Assembly: GCF_020881035.1 (NCBI RefSeq) | Contig: NZ_JAJITC010000011.1 | Span: forward strand, 150,669 to 214,668 | Length of the DNA: 64,000 bases | Origin: Paraburkholderia translucens | GTDB taxonomy: Bacteria > Pseudomonadota > Gammaproteobacteria > Burkholderiales > Burkholderiaceae | Reading direction: 5' to 3' | Shown: positions 50,353 through 59,503 of the stretch, piece after piece | Layout: each line of letters opens with the position of its first letter | Numbering within the stretch: position 1 is the stretch's first letter | The notes under the pieces: model-generated | The model's input: only the letters and a program-made list of their open reading frames with translations | What the model was told of the DNA's origin: nothing | The model's database searches: none | Made by a program: the position numbers and the translations under genes

Positions 50353-50469
50353 CTGCCAGGCGCGTGACGTGCGTGTGACTCGCGCGCCTATTGCTGCCGC
50401 CGCCTTACGCGCCGGCGCTTGACCCTCACGCCCCCGGCTCAACTTCTTCCTGAACTGGAAACACTCACG

Positions 50470-50709
50470 ATGCTTCGCTGGCCGATCGCCATTCTGATTG
50501 TTCTCAACGTGCTGGCTTTCGTCGCGCTGCGTGGCGCATTCGGTCCGGCACTGACCGCCGGCGCCCGCCAGCCGGATCTTCTGAACCGCCAGATTCATCC
50601 GGACTGGCTGAAGGTGCGGCCGGTCAGCGCCGCCGATGCGGCCGATCAGGCGGTGGTCGGCGGACCCGCGCCGCAGGCGCGGATTTCGACCTCGGAGTTG
50701 CCGCAGTAA
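50470..50709 (+). CDS. Small membrane-anchored protein of unknown function
   Basis: 79 residues from ATG 50470. A single hydrophobic N-terminal helix (MLRWPIAILIVLNVLAFVAL) is followed by about 55 periplasmic residues with NRQIHPDWLKVRPVS and no recognised motif. It may be the anchor half of a longer protein of the type that sometimes follows coaX, but I see no remnant of a further domain downstream, so I call it a complete small gene of unknown function. Confidence 0.6.
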   Translation: MLRWPIAILIVLNVLAFVALRGAFGPALTAGARQPDLLNRQIHPDWLKVRPVSAADAADQAVVGGPAPQARISTSELPQ

Positions 50710-50778
50710 CGGAGGCTAGCCACGTGTGCGGTTAGTTGTCCGGCAGTCCGCCGCGCTTTGCCGTGGCAATCAGCAGCG

Positions 50779-51261
50779 TCAACCCTGTGCCCGCACCTTC
50801 TTCAACAGCGCGGTCGTCGAGCGATCGTGCTCGAACGCAATCGCGAGCGCCTTGCCGCCCCAGCCGCGCACGAGCGCCGATTCAGGCAGCGCATCCATGT
50901 CGTAGTCGCCACCCTTCACGAGCACGTCCGGGCGCAGTGCGGAAATCAGCTCGACCGGCGTTTGCTCGCCGAAGCCCACCACGTAGTCGACGCTTTCCAG
51001 CGCCGCGAGCAAGGCCATGCGGTCGGCCTCGTTGTTGATCGGACGGTCGTCCCCTTTGCCGAGCATCCGCACCGACGCGTCGCTGTTGACCCCGACGATC
51101 AGGCACGCGCCCAGCGCCTTCGCGTCGGCCAGATAGGTCACGTGACCGCGATGCAGGATATCGAACACGCCGTTCGTAAACACGACGGGCGCGCGCAGCG
51201 AAGGACGCAGTTTCACCAGGGCATCGCGCGTCAGAATCTTGCGTTCAAAGATAGCGGTCAT
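50779..51261 (-). CDS. rfaE2: D-glycero-beta-D-manno-heptose 1-phosphate adenylyltransferase
   Basis: 160 residues forming only the nucleotidyltransferase part of HldE. Motifs: FTNGVFDILHRGHVTYLADAKALG with the HxGH site, VGVNSDASVRMLGKGDDRPIN, and KGGDYDMDALPE. It makes ADP-heptose for the lipopolysaccharide inner core. The kinase half must be a separate gene elsewhere, as in other betaproteobacteria. It is convergent with the small coaX-linked gene. Confidence 0.95.
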   Translation of the reverse strand: MTAIFERKILTRDALVKLRPSLRAPVVFTNGVFDILHRGHVTYLADAKALGACLIVGVNSDASVRMLGKGDDRPINNEADRMALLAALESVDYVVGFGEQTPVELISALRPDVLVKGGDYDMDALPESALVRGWGGKALAIAFEHDRSTTALLKKVRAQG

Positions 51262-51343
51262 CGCACAGTCACAGAGTTGCCGAGTTACGGAAAGAGGAAT
51301 GCAAAAATGCCGTCACGATACACGCCGGACGGCGCAACGCAAA

Positions 51344-51375
51344 ACGGTCCGGCAAGCTCGCGCCTGCCGGACCGT
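51344..51375 (-). terminator. Terminator downstream of the ferritin-like gene
   Basis: An 11-bp stem ACGGTCCGGCA/TGCCGGACCGT (51344-51354 with 51365-51375) and a 10-base loop, 58 bases after the stop on the minus strand, followed by TTTTGCGTT on that strand. Confidence 0.75.
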
Positions 51376-51432
51376 CTATTGAAGCTGTACTGAAACCGCC
51401 GGATCACGGCGCCGACGTCGACGCCCGAACCG

Positions 51433-52314
51433 TTATGCCGGCTGCTGTTGCGCCGGGTGGCTCTGATCCGCGGCTTGCAGGCGCGCGACCACTTCCTTGC
51501 GATAGCGGTTCAGTTCCTGCGCGGTGTTGAACGTGCGCTCGAACAGCAGCGACAGGTTGTGCAGAATGCGCTCGACGACCTTCTTTTCCCAACCGTCGTC
51601 GAAACGGATCTGCTCGTCGAGCCAGCGCTCGAGCCATTCCGGGTCCGGCAGACGCGACTGGATCGTGTCACGCGGGAAGAGCGCCTGGTTCACGTGCAGG
51701 TTGGTGGGGTGCAGCGGCTTTTCGGTGCGGCGCGCCGACGCCATCAACACGCCGATCTTCGCGAACGCGGCCCGCGCGATGTCGCCGGTTTGCGCCATCG
51801 CCTTCTTCATGTAGCGCAGATACGCGCCGCCGTGGCGCGCTTCGTCACGCGAGATGGTTTCGTAGATGTGCTTGATGACCGGCTCGGTGTGCCATTCGGC
51901 AGCGCGGCGGTACCAGTGATTCAGGCGGATTTCGCCGCAGAAGTGCAGCATCAGCGTTTCGAGCGGCGGCGCGGGATCGAACTCGAAGCGCACCGCGTGC
52001 AGCTCTTCTTCGGTCGGGACCAGTTCCGGCTTGAAGCGGCGCAGATACTCCATCAGCACCAGCGAATGCTTCTGCTCCTCGAAGAACCACACGCTCATGA
52101 ACGCGGAGAAATCGCTGTCGTGATGATTGTCACGCAGAAACATTTCCGTGGCGGGCAACGCCGACCATTCGGTGATCGCGTTCATCTTGATCGTCGCGGC
52201 CTGCTCGTCGGTCAACAGCGATGCATCGAATTTGTCCCAGGGAATGTCCTTCTCCATGTCCCATCGAACGGATTCGAGCGATTTATAAAGTTCCGGATAA
52301 AGCATGGTGTTCAT
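51433..52314 (-). CDS. Ferritin-like diiron protein
   Basis: 293 residues from ATG 52314, preceded by a GGGGTGGGA-type ribosome site. Carboxylate ligands fit a diiron four-helix bundle: EMFLRDNHHDSDFSAFMSVWFFEEQKHSLVL (ExxH) and ISRDEARHGGAYLRYMKKAM (second DExRH). The family is annotated ferritin-like or acyl-ACP-desaturase-like; the reaction is not known. It stands alone with a terminator behind it and a 543-base gene-free region in front. Confidence 0.8.
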   Translation of the reverse strand: MNTMLYPELYKSLESVRWDMEKDIPWDKFDASLLTDEQAATIKMNAITEWSALPATEMFLRDNHHDSDFSAFMSVWFFEEQKHSLVLMEYLRRFKPELVPTEEELHAVRFEFDPAPPLETLMLHFCGEIRLNHWYRRAAEWHTEPVIKHIYETISRDEARHGGAYLRYMKKAMAQTGDIARAAFAKIGVLMASARRTEKPLHPTNLHVNQALFPRDTIQSRLPDPEWLERWLDEQIRFDDGWEKKVVERILHNLSLLFERTFNTAQELNRYRKEVVARLQAADQSHPAQQQPA

Positions 52315-52857
52315 AGTCCCACCCCTGTTCTGCACATACTGTGTGTGTCTGTTGCTGCTACGTGTAGCCGTTTTTACCTACGACGAACGGGCGTGCCGTT
52401 TATCGGCCAAGTATTCAATTTTACGCGCTAACCAGCCGCCCAGAAGCATCGGGCGGCAAAGAACTCCGGGCTTTTGAATTGGCGCTTGAAGCGTGAGTCA
52501 GGCGCCGCAGCCAACCATGTATGAGGGATACCCTGTGCCTGAAGTCGAGCCAGTCTGGGTCGACAACCGCACCGTCAAGCCTTGCGCCGGTCGTGCCGGC
52601 GGCGAATGACGCGAGGGCCGTGGGATTGGTTCTTCTCAGCGCACGTCCCAAAGCCAGATAAAACTTACGCAATGATAGCACGCGCACCCCACCAAACCCG
52701 TGGCAGAAGCGGGGCGAGCGCGCTGTGGCGTTGACTTCGCTCAATAGAGTCGGCGGTAGGCGCGGGGCGGAAATCGTGGCGCCGGGATGGGGCCAAAAAC
52801 GGGGGGGCCATCGCTCGCGGTCACGCCGGGTGCGAGCGCGGTGACCGCACCGCTCAT
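52315..52857. other. Intergenic region between the ferritin-like gene and phaM
   Basis: 543 bases. The one long minus-strand frame through it runs on antisense-shadow composition from phaM and has no start with a ribosome site, so I do not call it. A 7-bp hairpin GCCGCCC/GGGCGGC lies at 52435-52457 without a T-run. AT-rich stretches at 52405-52430 and 52280-52300 may hold promoter elements of the ferritin-like gene. Confidence 0.5.
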
Positions 52858-53685
52858 TCAGGAGGTCTTCTTCGGCGCTGCCGCGCGCGTGCCTTCGCCG
52901 GCCACACGCCTCGTCGATGTCGCTGCGCGCTTCGCGGCTGGCCGTTTGCCGGCATTCTTCGAGTTCTGCGTGTCGACGCCCGGCGTGTCGACGCCCGGCG
53001 TATCGACGCCCGGCGTGTCGACGCCCGACGCTTCGGCGGCGTTCGACTGTTGCGGCTTGCCCTGCGTGCCCCCGCCCGCCGCGGCAACCGCGACGGACGG
53101 CTGCGTCATCGCGAACTGTGCGATTTGATTGAACTGCGATTGCAGCAGATTCCACCACGCGGATGCATCGAAAGCGGGTGCGGCGGGCGCTTCTTCTTCA
53201 TCGCTATCCGCCGGCGTGGCGCTCTCTGGCGTGGGCTCGGCCGGCTTCGTCCAGCTCGGCGCCGGCGCGGGGCTCGCAGCAGCACTCGATGCGCCGCTCG
53301 CGGCGGAGCTCGACCCGCCAGCCGCCGCCTGCGACATCGACGATTGCGCGAACGCGCCGAACGCGCGCAGCGTCGCGAGCGTGGCGCGCTGCACTTCGAG
53401 TGCCTGAATCGCCGACTGCAGCATGCTCAGATTCAGCTTCAGCCATTGCTCGACCGCGCGCATGTCGGTGATGCGCTTGTCGAGCTCTTCGACGCTCGCG
53501 AGCGGCGCCATCATGTCGGACATCATCGACAGCGAAGGATTCGTGTCGCCAGCCGGCTGCGCGCCCGTCATGGCAGCACCGAATGGCGACAGCCGAATCA
53601 TGCTCCACATGCGATCGAGCATTTCAGCGGGCGGGAAACCAGGAAAGCCGGAAAAGGGCGGCGTGGCGCCAGTGGTGTCGGTCAT
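52858..53685 (-). CDS. phaM: PhaM-like polyhydroxyalkanoate granule regulator
   Basis: 275 residues. The N-terminal part MTDTTGATPPFSGFPGFPPAEMLDRMWSMIRLSPFGAAM and the helix ITDMRAVEQWLKLNLSMLQSAIQALEVQRATLATL match PhaM, which binds PHA synthase and DNA in Cupriavidus and Burkholderia. The middle is Ala/Pro/Glu-rich. The C-terminus is basic (KRPAAKRAATSTRR... AAAPKKTS), like histone H1 tails and suited to DNA binding. Four copies of GVDTP (one as GVDTQ) precede it. Confidence 0.85.
   Translation of the reverse strand: MTDTTGATPPFSGFPGFPPAEMLDRMWSMIRLSPFGAAMTGAQPAGDTNPSLSMMSDMMAPLASVEELDKRITDMRAVEQWLKLNLSMLQSAIQALEVQRATLATLRAFGAFAQSSMSQAAAGGSSSAASGASSAAASPAPAPSWTKPAEPTPESATPADSDEEEAPAAPAFDASAWWNLLQSQFNQIAQFAMTQPSVAVAAAGGGTQGKPQQSNAAEASGVDTPGVDTPGVDTPGVDTQNSKNAGKRPAAKRAATSTRRVAGEGTRAAAPKKTS
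52970..53029 (-). repeat. Four 15-base tandem repeats inside phaM
   Basis: Units at 52970-52984, 52985-52999, 53000-53014 and 53015-53029, plus-strand form GTGTCGACGCCCGGC; unit 3 has one change (GTATCG) and unit 4 one (CCCGAC). In protein they read GVDTP three times and GVDTQ at the C-terminal end. They lie between the Ala-rich middle and the basic tail and keep frame. Confidence 0.95.
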
Positions 53686-53767
53686 GCTTGTCGCCTCGGT
53701 GCATGAAAATGTGGGGGATGCGCGCAGCCGCGCGCGTTGATTCGATCATACCGTGCGGGGCGTGGCA

Positions 53768-54625
53768 TCACGATCGTTTGTGCTGGTGCGGATCGCTTGC
53801 GCCAAAATCCGGCGCACGCCGCTCGCGCAACGAGCTCACGCCCTCGCGCACGTCCGGCCCCGCGAAGCCCATGAATTCGAGCGCGAGCGACGTATCGAAC
53901 GCCGGGCCCGCCGAGCGCAGCCAGTTGTTCAGCGCGTACTTGGTCCAGCGGATGGCGCTCTGCGAACCGTCGGCGAGCTTGCGCGCGACTTCGAATGCCT
54001 TCGGCAGCAGAGCGCTTTCGTCGACGGCGATCGACACGAGCCCGATGCGTTCCGCCTCCTCGCCGCTCACCGGCTCGCACAGCAACAGGTAGTACTTCGC
54101 CTTCGCCATCCCGCACAGCAACGGCCAAACGATCGCCGCATGATCGCCCGCGGCGACACCGAGCCGTGTATGTCCGTCGATGATGCGCGCCGTCTTAGCC
54201 GCGATCGAGATATCGGCGAGCAGCCCCGCAACGAGCCCCGCGCCGACCGCCGGACCGTGCATCGCCGACACGATCGGCTTGCCGCAGTTGATCACGTTGT
54301 AGACGAGGTCGCGCGCTTCGCGCCACACGCGCGTGCGCACGTCGAAGTCATTCGCCATGTCTTCGACGAGTTGCAGGTCGCCGCCAGCCGAAAAGCCCTT
54401 GCCCTCGCCGCGAATGATCGCAACACGCGTATCGGGATCGCGATCGATGTCGCGCCAGATCTCCGCGAGTTCGTAATGCATGCGCTCGTTCGCGGTCGCA
54501 AGCCCGCTTTTATTCGCGCCCTCGCCGCTCATCACGACTTCGAGCACGCCGTGCGGATGACGCCGCAAACGCAGCGAGTGGTAGTGCGCGTAGTACGCGT
54601 CGTTCGGTTGCGATGGCTGAGACAT
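53768..54625 (-). CDS. Enoyl-CoA hydratase/isomerase family protein
   Basis: 285 residues of the crotonase fold. The acyl-CoA oxyanion segments are FSAGGDLQLV near residue 95 and MHGPAVGAGLVAGLLADISIAAKTARIIDGHTRLGVAAGDHAAI near residue 145. The usual two catalytic Glu of hydratases are not clearly both present (the second position reads AAGD), so a different crotonase reaction is possible. It is between phaM and the FAH-family gene on the same strand. Confidence 0.85.
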   Translation of the reverse strand: MSQPSQPNDAYYAHYHSLRLRRHPHGVLEVVMSGEGANKSGLATANERMHYELAEIWRDIDRDPDTRVAIIRGEGKGFSAGGDLQLVEDMANDFDVRTRVWREARDLVYNVINCGKPIVSAMHGPAVGAGLVAGLLADISIAAKTARIIDGHTRLGVAAGDHAAIVWPLLCGMAKAKYYLLLCEPVSGEEAERIGLVSIAVDESALLPKAFEVARKLADGSQSAIRWTKYALNNWLRSAGPAFDTSLALEFMGFAGPDVREGVSSLRERRAPDFGASDPHQHKRS

Positions 54626-54745
54626 GATGAGCAGTCCGTATAAGATTCGTCAGGCTGCGAGCGGAACGTCGCGACCCATTCCAATGCGGCTGATGGATTT
54701 CGTGCGGACCGCCGTATCAAAGCATGACCGCGACACCGCCGCGCT

Positions 54746-55729
54746 TCATTCGAGCGGCGCGATGCTCTGCTCGATCGCACCGAAAATCGACTTGCCCGCC
54801 TCGTCGAGCATTTCTATCTTCACGGTGTCACCGTATTTCATGAACTCGGTCTGCGGCGCGCCCTGCTCGATCGTCTCGAGGCAGCGCTTCTCGGCGATGC
54901 AGCAGTAGCCGCGCTTCGCGTCCTTGTTCGACACCGTCCCCGAACCGACGATCGAACCGGCACGCAGATTGCGCGTCTTCGCCGCATGCGCGATCAGCTG
55001 ACCGAAGTGAAACACCATGTCGGTGCCCGCGTCGGGCTGGCCGACCTTCCTGCCGTTCCAGTGGACGATCATCGGCCGATGCAGGCGGCCTTCGCGCCAG
55101 TGTTCGCCGAGTTCGTCGGGCGTCACCGCGACAGGCGCGAACGACGTAGCCGGCTTGCTCTGGAAAAAGCCGAAGCCCTTCGCGAGTTCCGCGGGGATCA
55201 GGTTGCGCAGCGACACGTCGTTGACGAGCGTAACCAGCCGCACGCCGCGCAGCGCCTGCTCGGGTGTCGCACCCATCGGCACGTCGGCGGTGATGACCGC
55301 GACTTCGGCCTCGAAGTCGATGCCGTACTCTTCCGATGCGCACACGACATCGTCGCGCGGACCGATGAAGTCGTCGCTGCCGCCCTGGTACATCAGCGGG
55401 TCGGTCCAGAATTCCGGCGGCATTTCCGCGCCGCGCGCGCGCCGCACGAGCTCGACGTGGTTCACGTACGACGAGCCGTCGGCCCACTGGAACGCGCGCG
55501 GCAGCGGCGCCATGCACTCCTTCGCGTCGAACGAAAAGCTGTTGCGCGCGCGGCCCTGATTGAGCGCGTCATAGAGGTCGTGCAGTTGCGGCGCGTAGAA
55601 GGCCCAGTCGTCGAACACGCGCTGCAGCGTGGGCGCGATCGTGTCGGCGATGGCCGCGGTGTGCAGGTCGCGGGACACGACGATCAGTTGACCGTCGCGC
55701 GTGCCGTCCTTCAGCGAGGCAAGTTTCAT
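54746..55729 (-). CDS. Fumarylacetoacetate hydrolase family protein
   Basis: 327 residues from ATG 55729 (MKLASLKDGTRDGQLIVVSRDL). An FAH-fold protein: FMYQGGSDDFIGPRD-like LMYQGGSDDFIGPRDDVVCASEEYGIDFEAEVAVI supplies the metal-binding Glu and Asp residues, and later GSGTVSNKDAKRGYCCIAEKRC and TVKIEMLDEAGKSIFG. Members cleave C-C bonds in aromatic breakdown products. It is divergent from the IclR gene with 148 bases between, which suggests it is the regulator's target. Confidence 0.9.
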   Translation of the reverse strand: MKLASLKDGTRDGQLIVVSRDLHTAAIADTIAPTLQRVFDDWAFYAPQLHDLYDALNQGRARNSFSFDAKECMAPLPRAFQWADGSSYVNHVELVRRARGAEMPPEFWTDPLMYQGGSDDFIGPRDDVVCASEEYGIDFEAEVAVITADVPMGATPEQALRGVRLVTLVNDVSLRNLIPAELAKGFGFFQSKPATSFAPVAVTPDELGEHWREGRLHRPMIVHWNGRKVGQPDAGTDMVFHFGQLIAHAAKTRNLRAGSIVGSGTVSNKDAKRGYCCIAEKRCLETIEQGAPQTEFMKYGDTVKIEMLDEAGKSIFGAIEQSIAPLE

Positions 55730-55877
55730 AGAGCTGTGAACCATGTGTTAGTGACGATGGAGGGAATCTATTCTACGATGGTGAATCGGCGCGGCCCAGT
55801 ATCTGCGTGTTCGTCGTCGTTCTCATTGAAACCGCCGTCATAACGATTACAGAACGCGCCGCCCGCGCCTTTTGCAC

Positions 55878-56804
55878 ATGCCCGCCAACGCCCGCTCCGG
55901 CTCGATCCGCACCCGCACCGGCCCATCGCCCGCCGACGCGCTGCTAGACGCCGCCCACGCCATCGATACAACCCGCGCCGACGATGAAACCGGCGAACCC
56001 GGCGAAGAAAAACCGCGCTCGGGCATCCAGTCGATCGAGGTCGGTTTCAGGCTGCTCGACGTGCTGACCCACGAACCGCGCGCGATGATGTTGCGCGATC
56101 TCGCGCACCGCGCGGGCATGAGTCCGGCGAAGGCGCATCGCTATCTGGTCAGTTTTCTGCGCCTCGGCGTGGTCGCACAGGACCCGCTGTCGGGTCGCTA
56201 CGAACTCGGCGGCTTCGCGTTGCAGTTGGGACTCGCGCGGCTTGCGCGCGTCGACGGCGTGAAGCTCGCGCGCATCGCGCTCGCCGAACTGCGCGACCGG
56301 CTCGATCTGACGGTCGGCATCGCGGTGTGGGGCAATCAGGGACCGACGATGGTGCATTGGATGGAATCGAGCTATCCGGCCAAGGCATCATTGAAACTCG
56401 GCGACGTGATGCCCTTGCTCGGCTCCGCGAGCGGCCTGCTGTTCGCGGCCTACCTGCCGCCCGGCAAGACCGCTGCGATGCTCGAGCGCGAGCTCGCCGA
56501 CTCGCGGCGCTCGTCGTATGGCGGTGCGCCGCGCACCCGCGAAGACGTCGACAAGCTGCTCGCCGAGGTGCGCCAGCGCGAGGCCGCGCGCGTCGAAGGC
56601 ATGTTGCTGCCGACCATCCACGCGTTCTGCATGCCGGTGTTCGATTCGACGGGCGAACTCGCGCTCGGTCTCGTCGCGCTCGGCCATGAAGGCGCGTTCG
56701 ATATTCGCTGGGGCGGCGAGATCGATATCGCGTTGCGCGAATGCGCGCACAAGCTGTCGTACGAACTCGGCTATAGCGCCACGCCGCGTAACGAAAACGG
56801 CTGA
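55878..56804 (+). CDS. IclR family transcriptional regulator
   Basis: 308 residues from ATG 55878; an upstream TTG two codons earlier is less likely. About 50 residues of Ala/Pro/Gly-rich lead precede the winged helix (SIEVGFRLLDVLTHEPRAMMLRDLAHRAGMSPAKAHRYLVSFLRLGVV). The effector domain follows with MVHWMESSYPAKASLKLGDVMPLLGSASGLLFAAYL. It probably controls the divergent FAH-family gene. I see no clear palindromic operator in the gap. Confidence 0.92.
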   Translation: MPANARSGSIRTRTGPSPADALLDAAHAIDTTRADDETGEPGEEKPRSGIQSIEVGFRLLDVLTHEPRAMMLRDLAHRAGMSPAKAHRYLVSFLRLGVVAQDPLSGRYELGGFALQLGLARLARVDGVKLARIALAELRDRLDLTVGIAVWGNQGPTMVHWMESSYPAKASLKLGDVMPLLGSASGLLFAAYLPPGKTAAMLERELADSRRSSYGGAPRTREDVDKLLAEVRQREAARVEGMLLPTIHAFCMPVFDSTGELALGLVALGHEGAFDIRWGGEIDIALRECAHKLSYELGYSATPRNENG

Positions 56805-56847
56805 TTTACGAGGCTGTCCTTTCAACCTCTCACGGATTCAAGCGCCA

Positions 56848-58179
56848 ATGGATTTTGCTTCCGCCACCCGCCGTCAGGATCGCCTGCCACCTTTTGGCAG
56901 CGGGACATCCCGCGGTGCGCGCGCGTGGCGCTGGATCGCGGTGCTCGTAGCGGTGGCGGTCGTGCACTGGATCGCGGCGCAATGGTTCGAGCGCACCCTC
57001 CTAAATCTGAATCCGGGGGAACACGAGCATGTGCCCGTGCAGGTCGCGCTGCTGACACCGCAAAGGGTCGAGCGTCAACCGGCGCAACCGCCCGCCCCGG
57101 CACCGCATGCGCCCGCGCCTGCACCCGCGCGTCAGCCCAAGGCGAGTCCGCCGCGCGAGCGGCATGTGTTGACGGCCTTGCAATCCGCCAAACCGAACGA
57201 GCCGGCGCTCGCGCCCGCCTCGGAAGTGGCGGCTAGCGCGCCGCCCGCCGCCGCGAGCGCGAAGGCATCGCCCAGTGCAAACACAGGCGCCACCGCACCG
57301 AGCGCGCCTGCCGCGGCGAGCTCGCCGCAAGCATCGAAGGGCGTGCAGTTTTCAGTGCCGCCGTCGGCCGAACTCGACTACGACACGTTCTACAACGGCG
57401 TGCGCAACGCGCCTGGCACGATCCATTGGGCGAGCAACGCACAAGGCTACGAAATGATCGTGTCGGTGCCGCTGCCGTTCGTCGGTCCGTTCGTGTTCTC
57501 GAGCCACGGCGCAATCGATGCGTTCGGCCTGGCGCCGGCGAAGTACAGCGAAAAGCGCGGTCGTCGCGCGGAAGACATCGCGATCTTCAATCGCAACGAC
57601 AGAAAAATCGGCTTCACGCGCACGCCGTCCACGTTGCCGTTGCCCGACGGTGCGCAGGACCGCTTCAGCGTCGTGATGCAACTCGCCAGCCTCGTTCGCG
57701 GCGACCCGGATGCCTACAAGCCTGGCGTGACGCGACAGTTTTTCGTCGCCGATACCGATAGCGGCGAGAACTGGCCGATCGAGACGATTGGCGACGAGAC
57801 GATCCGCGCGGCGCAGGGCTATCTGGAGACGCGTCATTTCAAGCGTCTGCCGCGGCATGATGGCGATCAGCGCCGCATCGACGTGTGGCTCGCGCCGTCG
57901 CTCGGCTGGTTGCCCGCGCGCATCCTGCAGACCGAACCCAACGGTACACAATTCGAACTGGTGTGGCGCGGCAAGCTGAATGTCGACGAGGCGACGCCGC
58001 ATGACGGTGGCAATGGCGGCAATGCTGGCGCGCCGACGACGGCTGCGGCTGCCGCGCCCGCCGCGCCCTCTGTTGCCGCTCCTTCGATGCCCGCGCCCGC
58101 GGAGGCATCGGCAGTGACGCCCGACACCGCACCCGCCGCGCCGGCCGATTCGACCGCTCCCTCCATCATCAAACCGTGA
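56848..58179 (+). CDS. DUF3108 domain protein with N-terminal membrane anchor
   Basis: 443 residues from ATG 56848. A transmembrane helix (about residues 27-46, WRWIAVLVAVAVVHWIAAQW) leads to a Pro/Ala-rich linker like that of TonB (up to about residue 165). The DUF3108 domain follows: FSVPPSAELDYDTFYNGVRNAPGTIHW, HGAIDAFGLAPAKYSEKRG, and LPRHDGDQRRIDVWLAPSLGWLPARILQTEPNGTQFELVWRGKL. The tail is again Ala/Pro-rich. The fold resembles periplasmic beta-barrel-like domains; function unknown. Start is 43 bases after the IclR stop. Confidence 0.85.
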   Translation: MDFASATRRQDRLPPFGSGTSRGARAWRWIAVLVAVAVVHWIAAQWFERTLLNLNPGEHEHVPVQVALLTPQRVERQPAQPPAPAPHAPAPAPARQPKASPPRERHVLTALQSAKPNEPALAPASEVAASAPPAAASAKASPSANTGATAPSAPAAASSPQASKGVQFSVPPSAELDYDTFYNGVRNAPGTIHWASNAQGYEMIVSVPLPFVGPFVFSSHGAIDAFGLAPAKYSEKRGRRAEDIAIFNRNDRKIGFTRTPSTLPLPDGAQDRFSVVMQLASLVRGDPDAYKPGVTRQFFVADTDSGENWPIETIGDETIRAAQGYLETRHFKRLPRHDGDQRRIDVWLAPSLGWLPARILQTEPNGTQFELVWRGKLNVDEATPHDGGNGGNAGAPTTAAAAAPAAPSVAAPSMPAPAEASAVTPDTAPAAPADSTAPSIIKP

Positions 58180-58330
58180 CACGTTTCGTGACGGGCTGAC
58201 ACGAGCAAATCCGCACGATTTCGGCGAAACTTCGTTTGCAACGCTGACTCGCACGTCATTGGAGCGCCCGTTCGTGCGAACGAGGCGACCCACCGCGCTT
58301 TTTCACTGCGTTTCCTTCGAAGGAGTCCGC

Positions 58331-58864
58331 ATGCAAGTGAACATCAACGGTATCGAAACACGTTACGTGCTGAGTAACGAAGGCGGCGGCCCGTGGCTCA
58401 CGTTCATCCATCAGTTGGGCGGCGATCTTTCCATCTGGGATCCCCCGTCCGAAAACCGCCCGTTATGGGATCAGCGCGCACGCACCGCGCGTAGCGACGG
58501 CATGGCGGCGCTCCTGCCTTCGACGATCGCGCGCTGGCTCACGCCCGACTTCCAGGCCGCGCATCCCGAAGCAGTCGAGCCGATCATTGAAACATTTGCG
58601 CGCACGCCCCCGGAAGGTTTTGCGATGGCTTGCGAGGCGCTGCGCGATTTCGACCTGCGCGGACGGCATGGCGCGATCCGCTGTCCGACGCTGACGGTGG
58701 CCGGACGGCACGACACGGGCACGCCGCCTGCTGCTACACAGGCGATAGCTGAGGCGATCGAGGGCGCCCGCTTCGAAATGCTGGAGGCCGCGCATCTCGC
58801 GCCGATCGAGCAATCTCACCGTTTTGCCGCGTTGCTTGAATCGTTTCTGGAGCGGCGAGTCTAA
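58331..58864 (+). pseudogene. pcaD: 3-oxoadipate enol-lactonase (PcaD) with in-frame deletion of the catalytic centre
   Basis: 177 residues where PcaD has about 260. The first 37 residues (MQVNINGIETRYVLSNEGGG, WLTFIHQLGGDLSIWD) and the last ~130 (RARTARSDGMAALLP, GFAMACEALRDFDLRG, VAGRHDTGTPPAAT, LEAAHLAPIEQ) are clear PcaD. The middle with the nucleophile elbow (usually GLSMGG) is missing, so the Ser is gone while Asp and His remain. The frame stays open and an AAGGAG ribosome site stands before the ATG. The junction is near 58437-58470. It cannot act as a lactonase. Confidence 0.8.
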
Positions 58865-58983
58865 CCGTCAGGTCCGGAGTTTTTTACTAGCGTCGTCCGG
58901 ACCCACCCCTTGAATTCCACCTCGCATGCTCCACCTAGGATGCAGAGCAGGGCAGGAGCCCAACGGAAATAAGGAGTGTCGCC

Positions 58984-59241
58984 ATGCAAATGATCTATAA
59001 CAGCCCTAACTACTGTGTCGTCGAGTTTCCGCCACAGGAAGGTCCGCTGGCCATGAAGTCGGGCGGCTACGAGATTGTCGACAAGAACATGCAGCGCGAG
59101 ATCTACCTCGACGGTGCAATGGCGGCGCATTTTCGCGAGCATGTGCAAAAACTGATCGAAGGCGCGCCGACGCTCGACGAGGTCGACGAATTTCTCGGCC
59201 AGTTCGACAGCCTGATGCATCAACCAGTGATCCTTCATTAA
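58984..59241 (+). CDS. DUF3567 domain protein
   Basis: 85 residues with an AAGGAG ribosome site seven bases before the ATG. Sequence MQMIYNSPNYCVVEFPP, GGYEIVDKNMQREIYLDGAMAAHFREHVQKLIEGAPTLDEVDEFLGQFDSLMHQPV matches the small DUF3567 family found throughout Burkholderiales. No enzymatic motif or signal peptide. It stands alone before a strong terminator. Function unknown. Confidence 0.88.
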   Translation: MQMIYNSPNYCVVEFPPQEGPLAMKSGGYEIVDKNMQREIYLDGAMAAHFREHVQKLIEGAPTLDEVDEFLGQFDSLMHQPVILH

Positions 59242-59336
59242 CCGGAGGAGTTCGAGCAAACGCTTTGGCGACATCGAACGACCGCATCGCGCGGCTTTCC
59301 GGCGCGTTTCAACAGGCGGTCGGCAGCAGCGAAACA

Positions 59337-59371
59337 GCCCGGCAGGCTTTGGCTTGCCGGGCCGTTTTTTT
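59337..59371 (+). terminator. Terminator after the DUF3567 gene
   Basis: An 8-bp stem GCCCGGCA/TGCCGGGC (59337-59344 with 59355-59362), 10-base loop, then CG and seven T (59365-59371) on the plus strand. It ends 95-130 bases after the DUF3567 stop. Confidence 0.9.
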
Positions 59372-59497
59372 GCTAAAGCCCTCGGTTTCGTTTGTTAGCG
59401 CATTTCCGAATTCTTCGTGCGGCGCGTTCATACCGCTCGATCCTGCCGTTCGCGCCCTGCCTGGCCCGCCCGCCGGGCGAATCCGCCCGGCAGCGGC

Positions 59498-59503
59498 TAC
59501 AAT
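59498..59503 (+). promoter_or_regulatory. Candidate -10 element of metH
   Basis: TACAAT in the context CGGCTACAATGACAC, 41 bases before the metH N-terminal ATG. No good -35 is visible at the right distance. Confidence 0.35.

Noticed and set aside
52421..53158. 245-codon minus-strand frame between the ferritin-like gene and phaM
   Set aside because: It overlaps phaM in another frame, has no supported start and no recognised domain.
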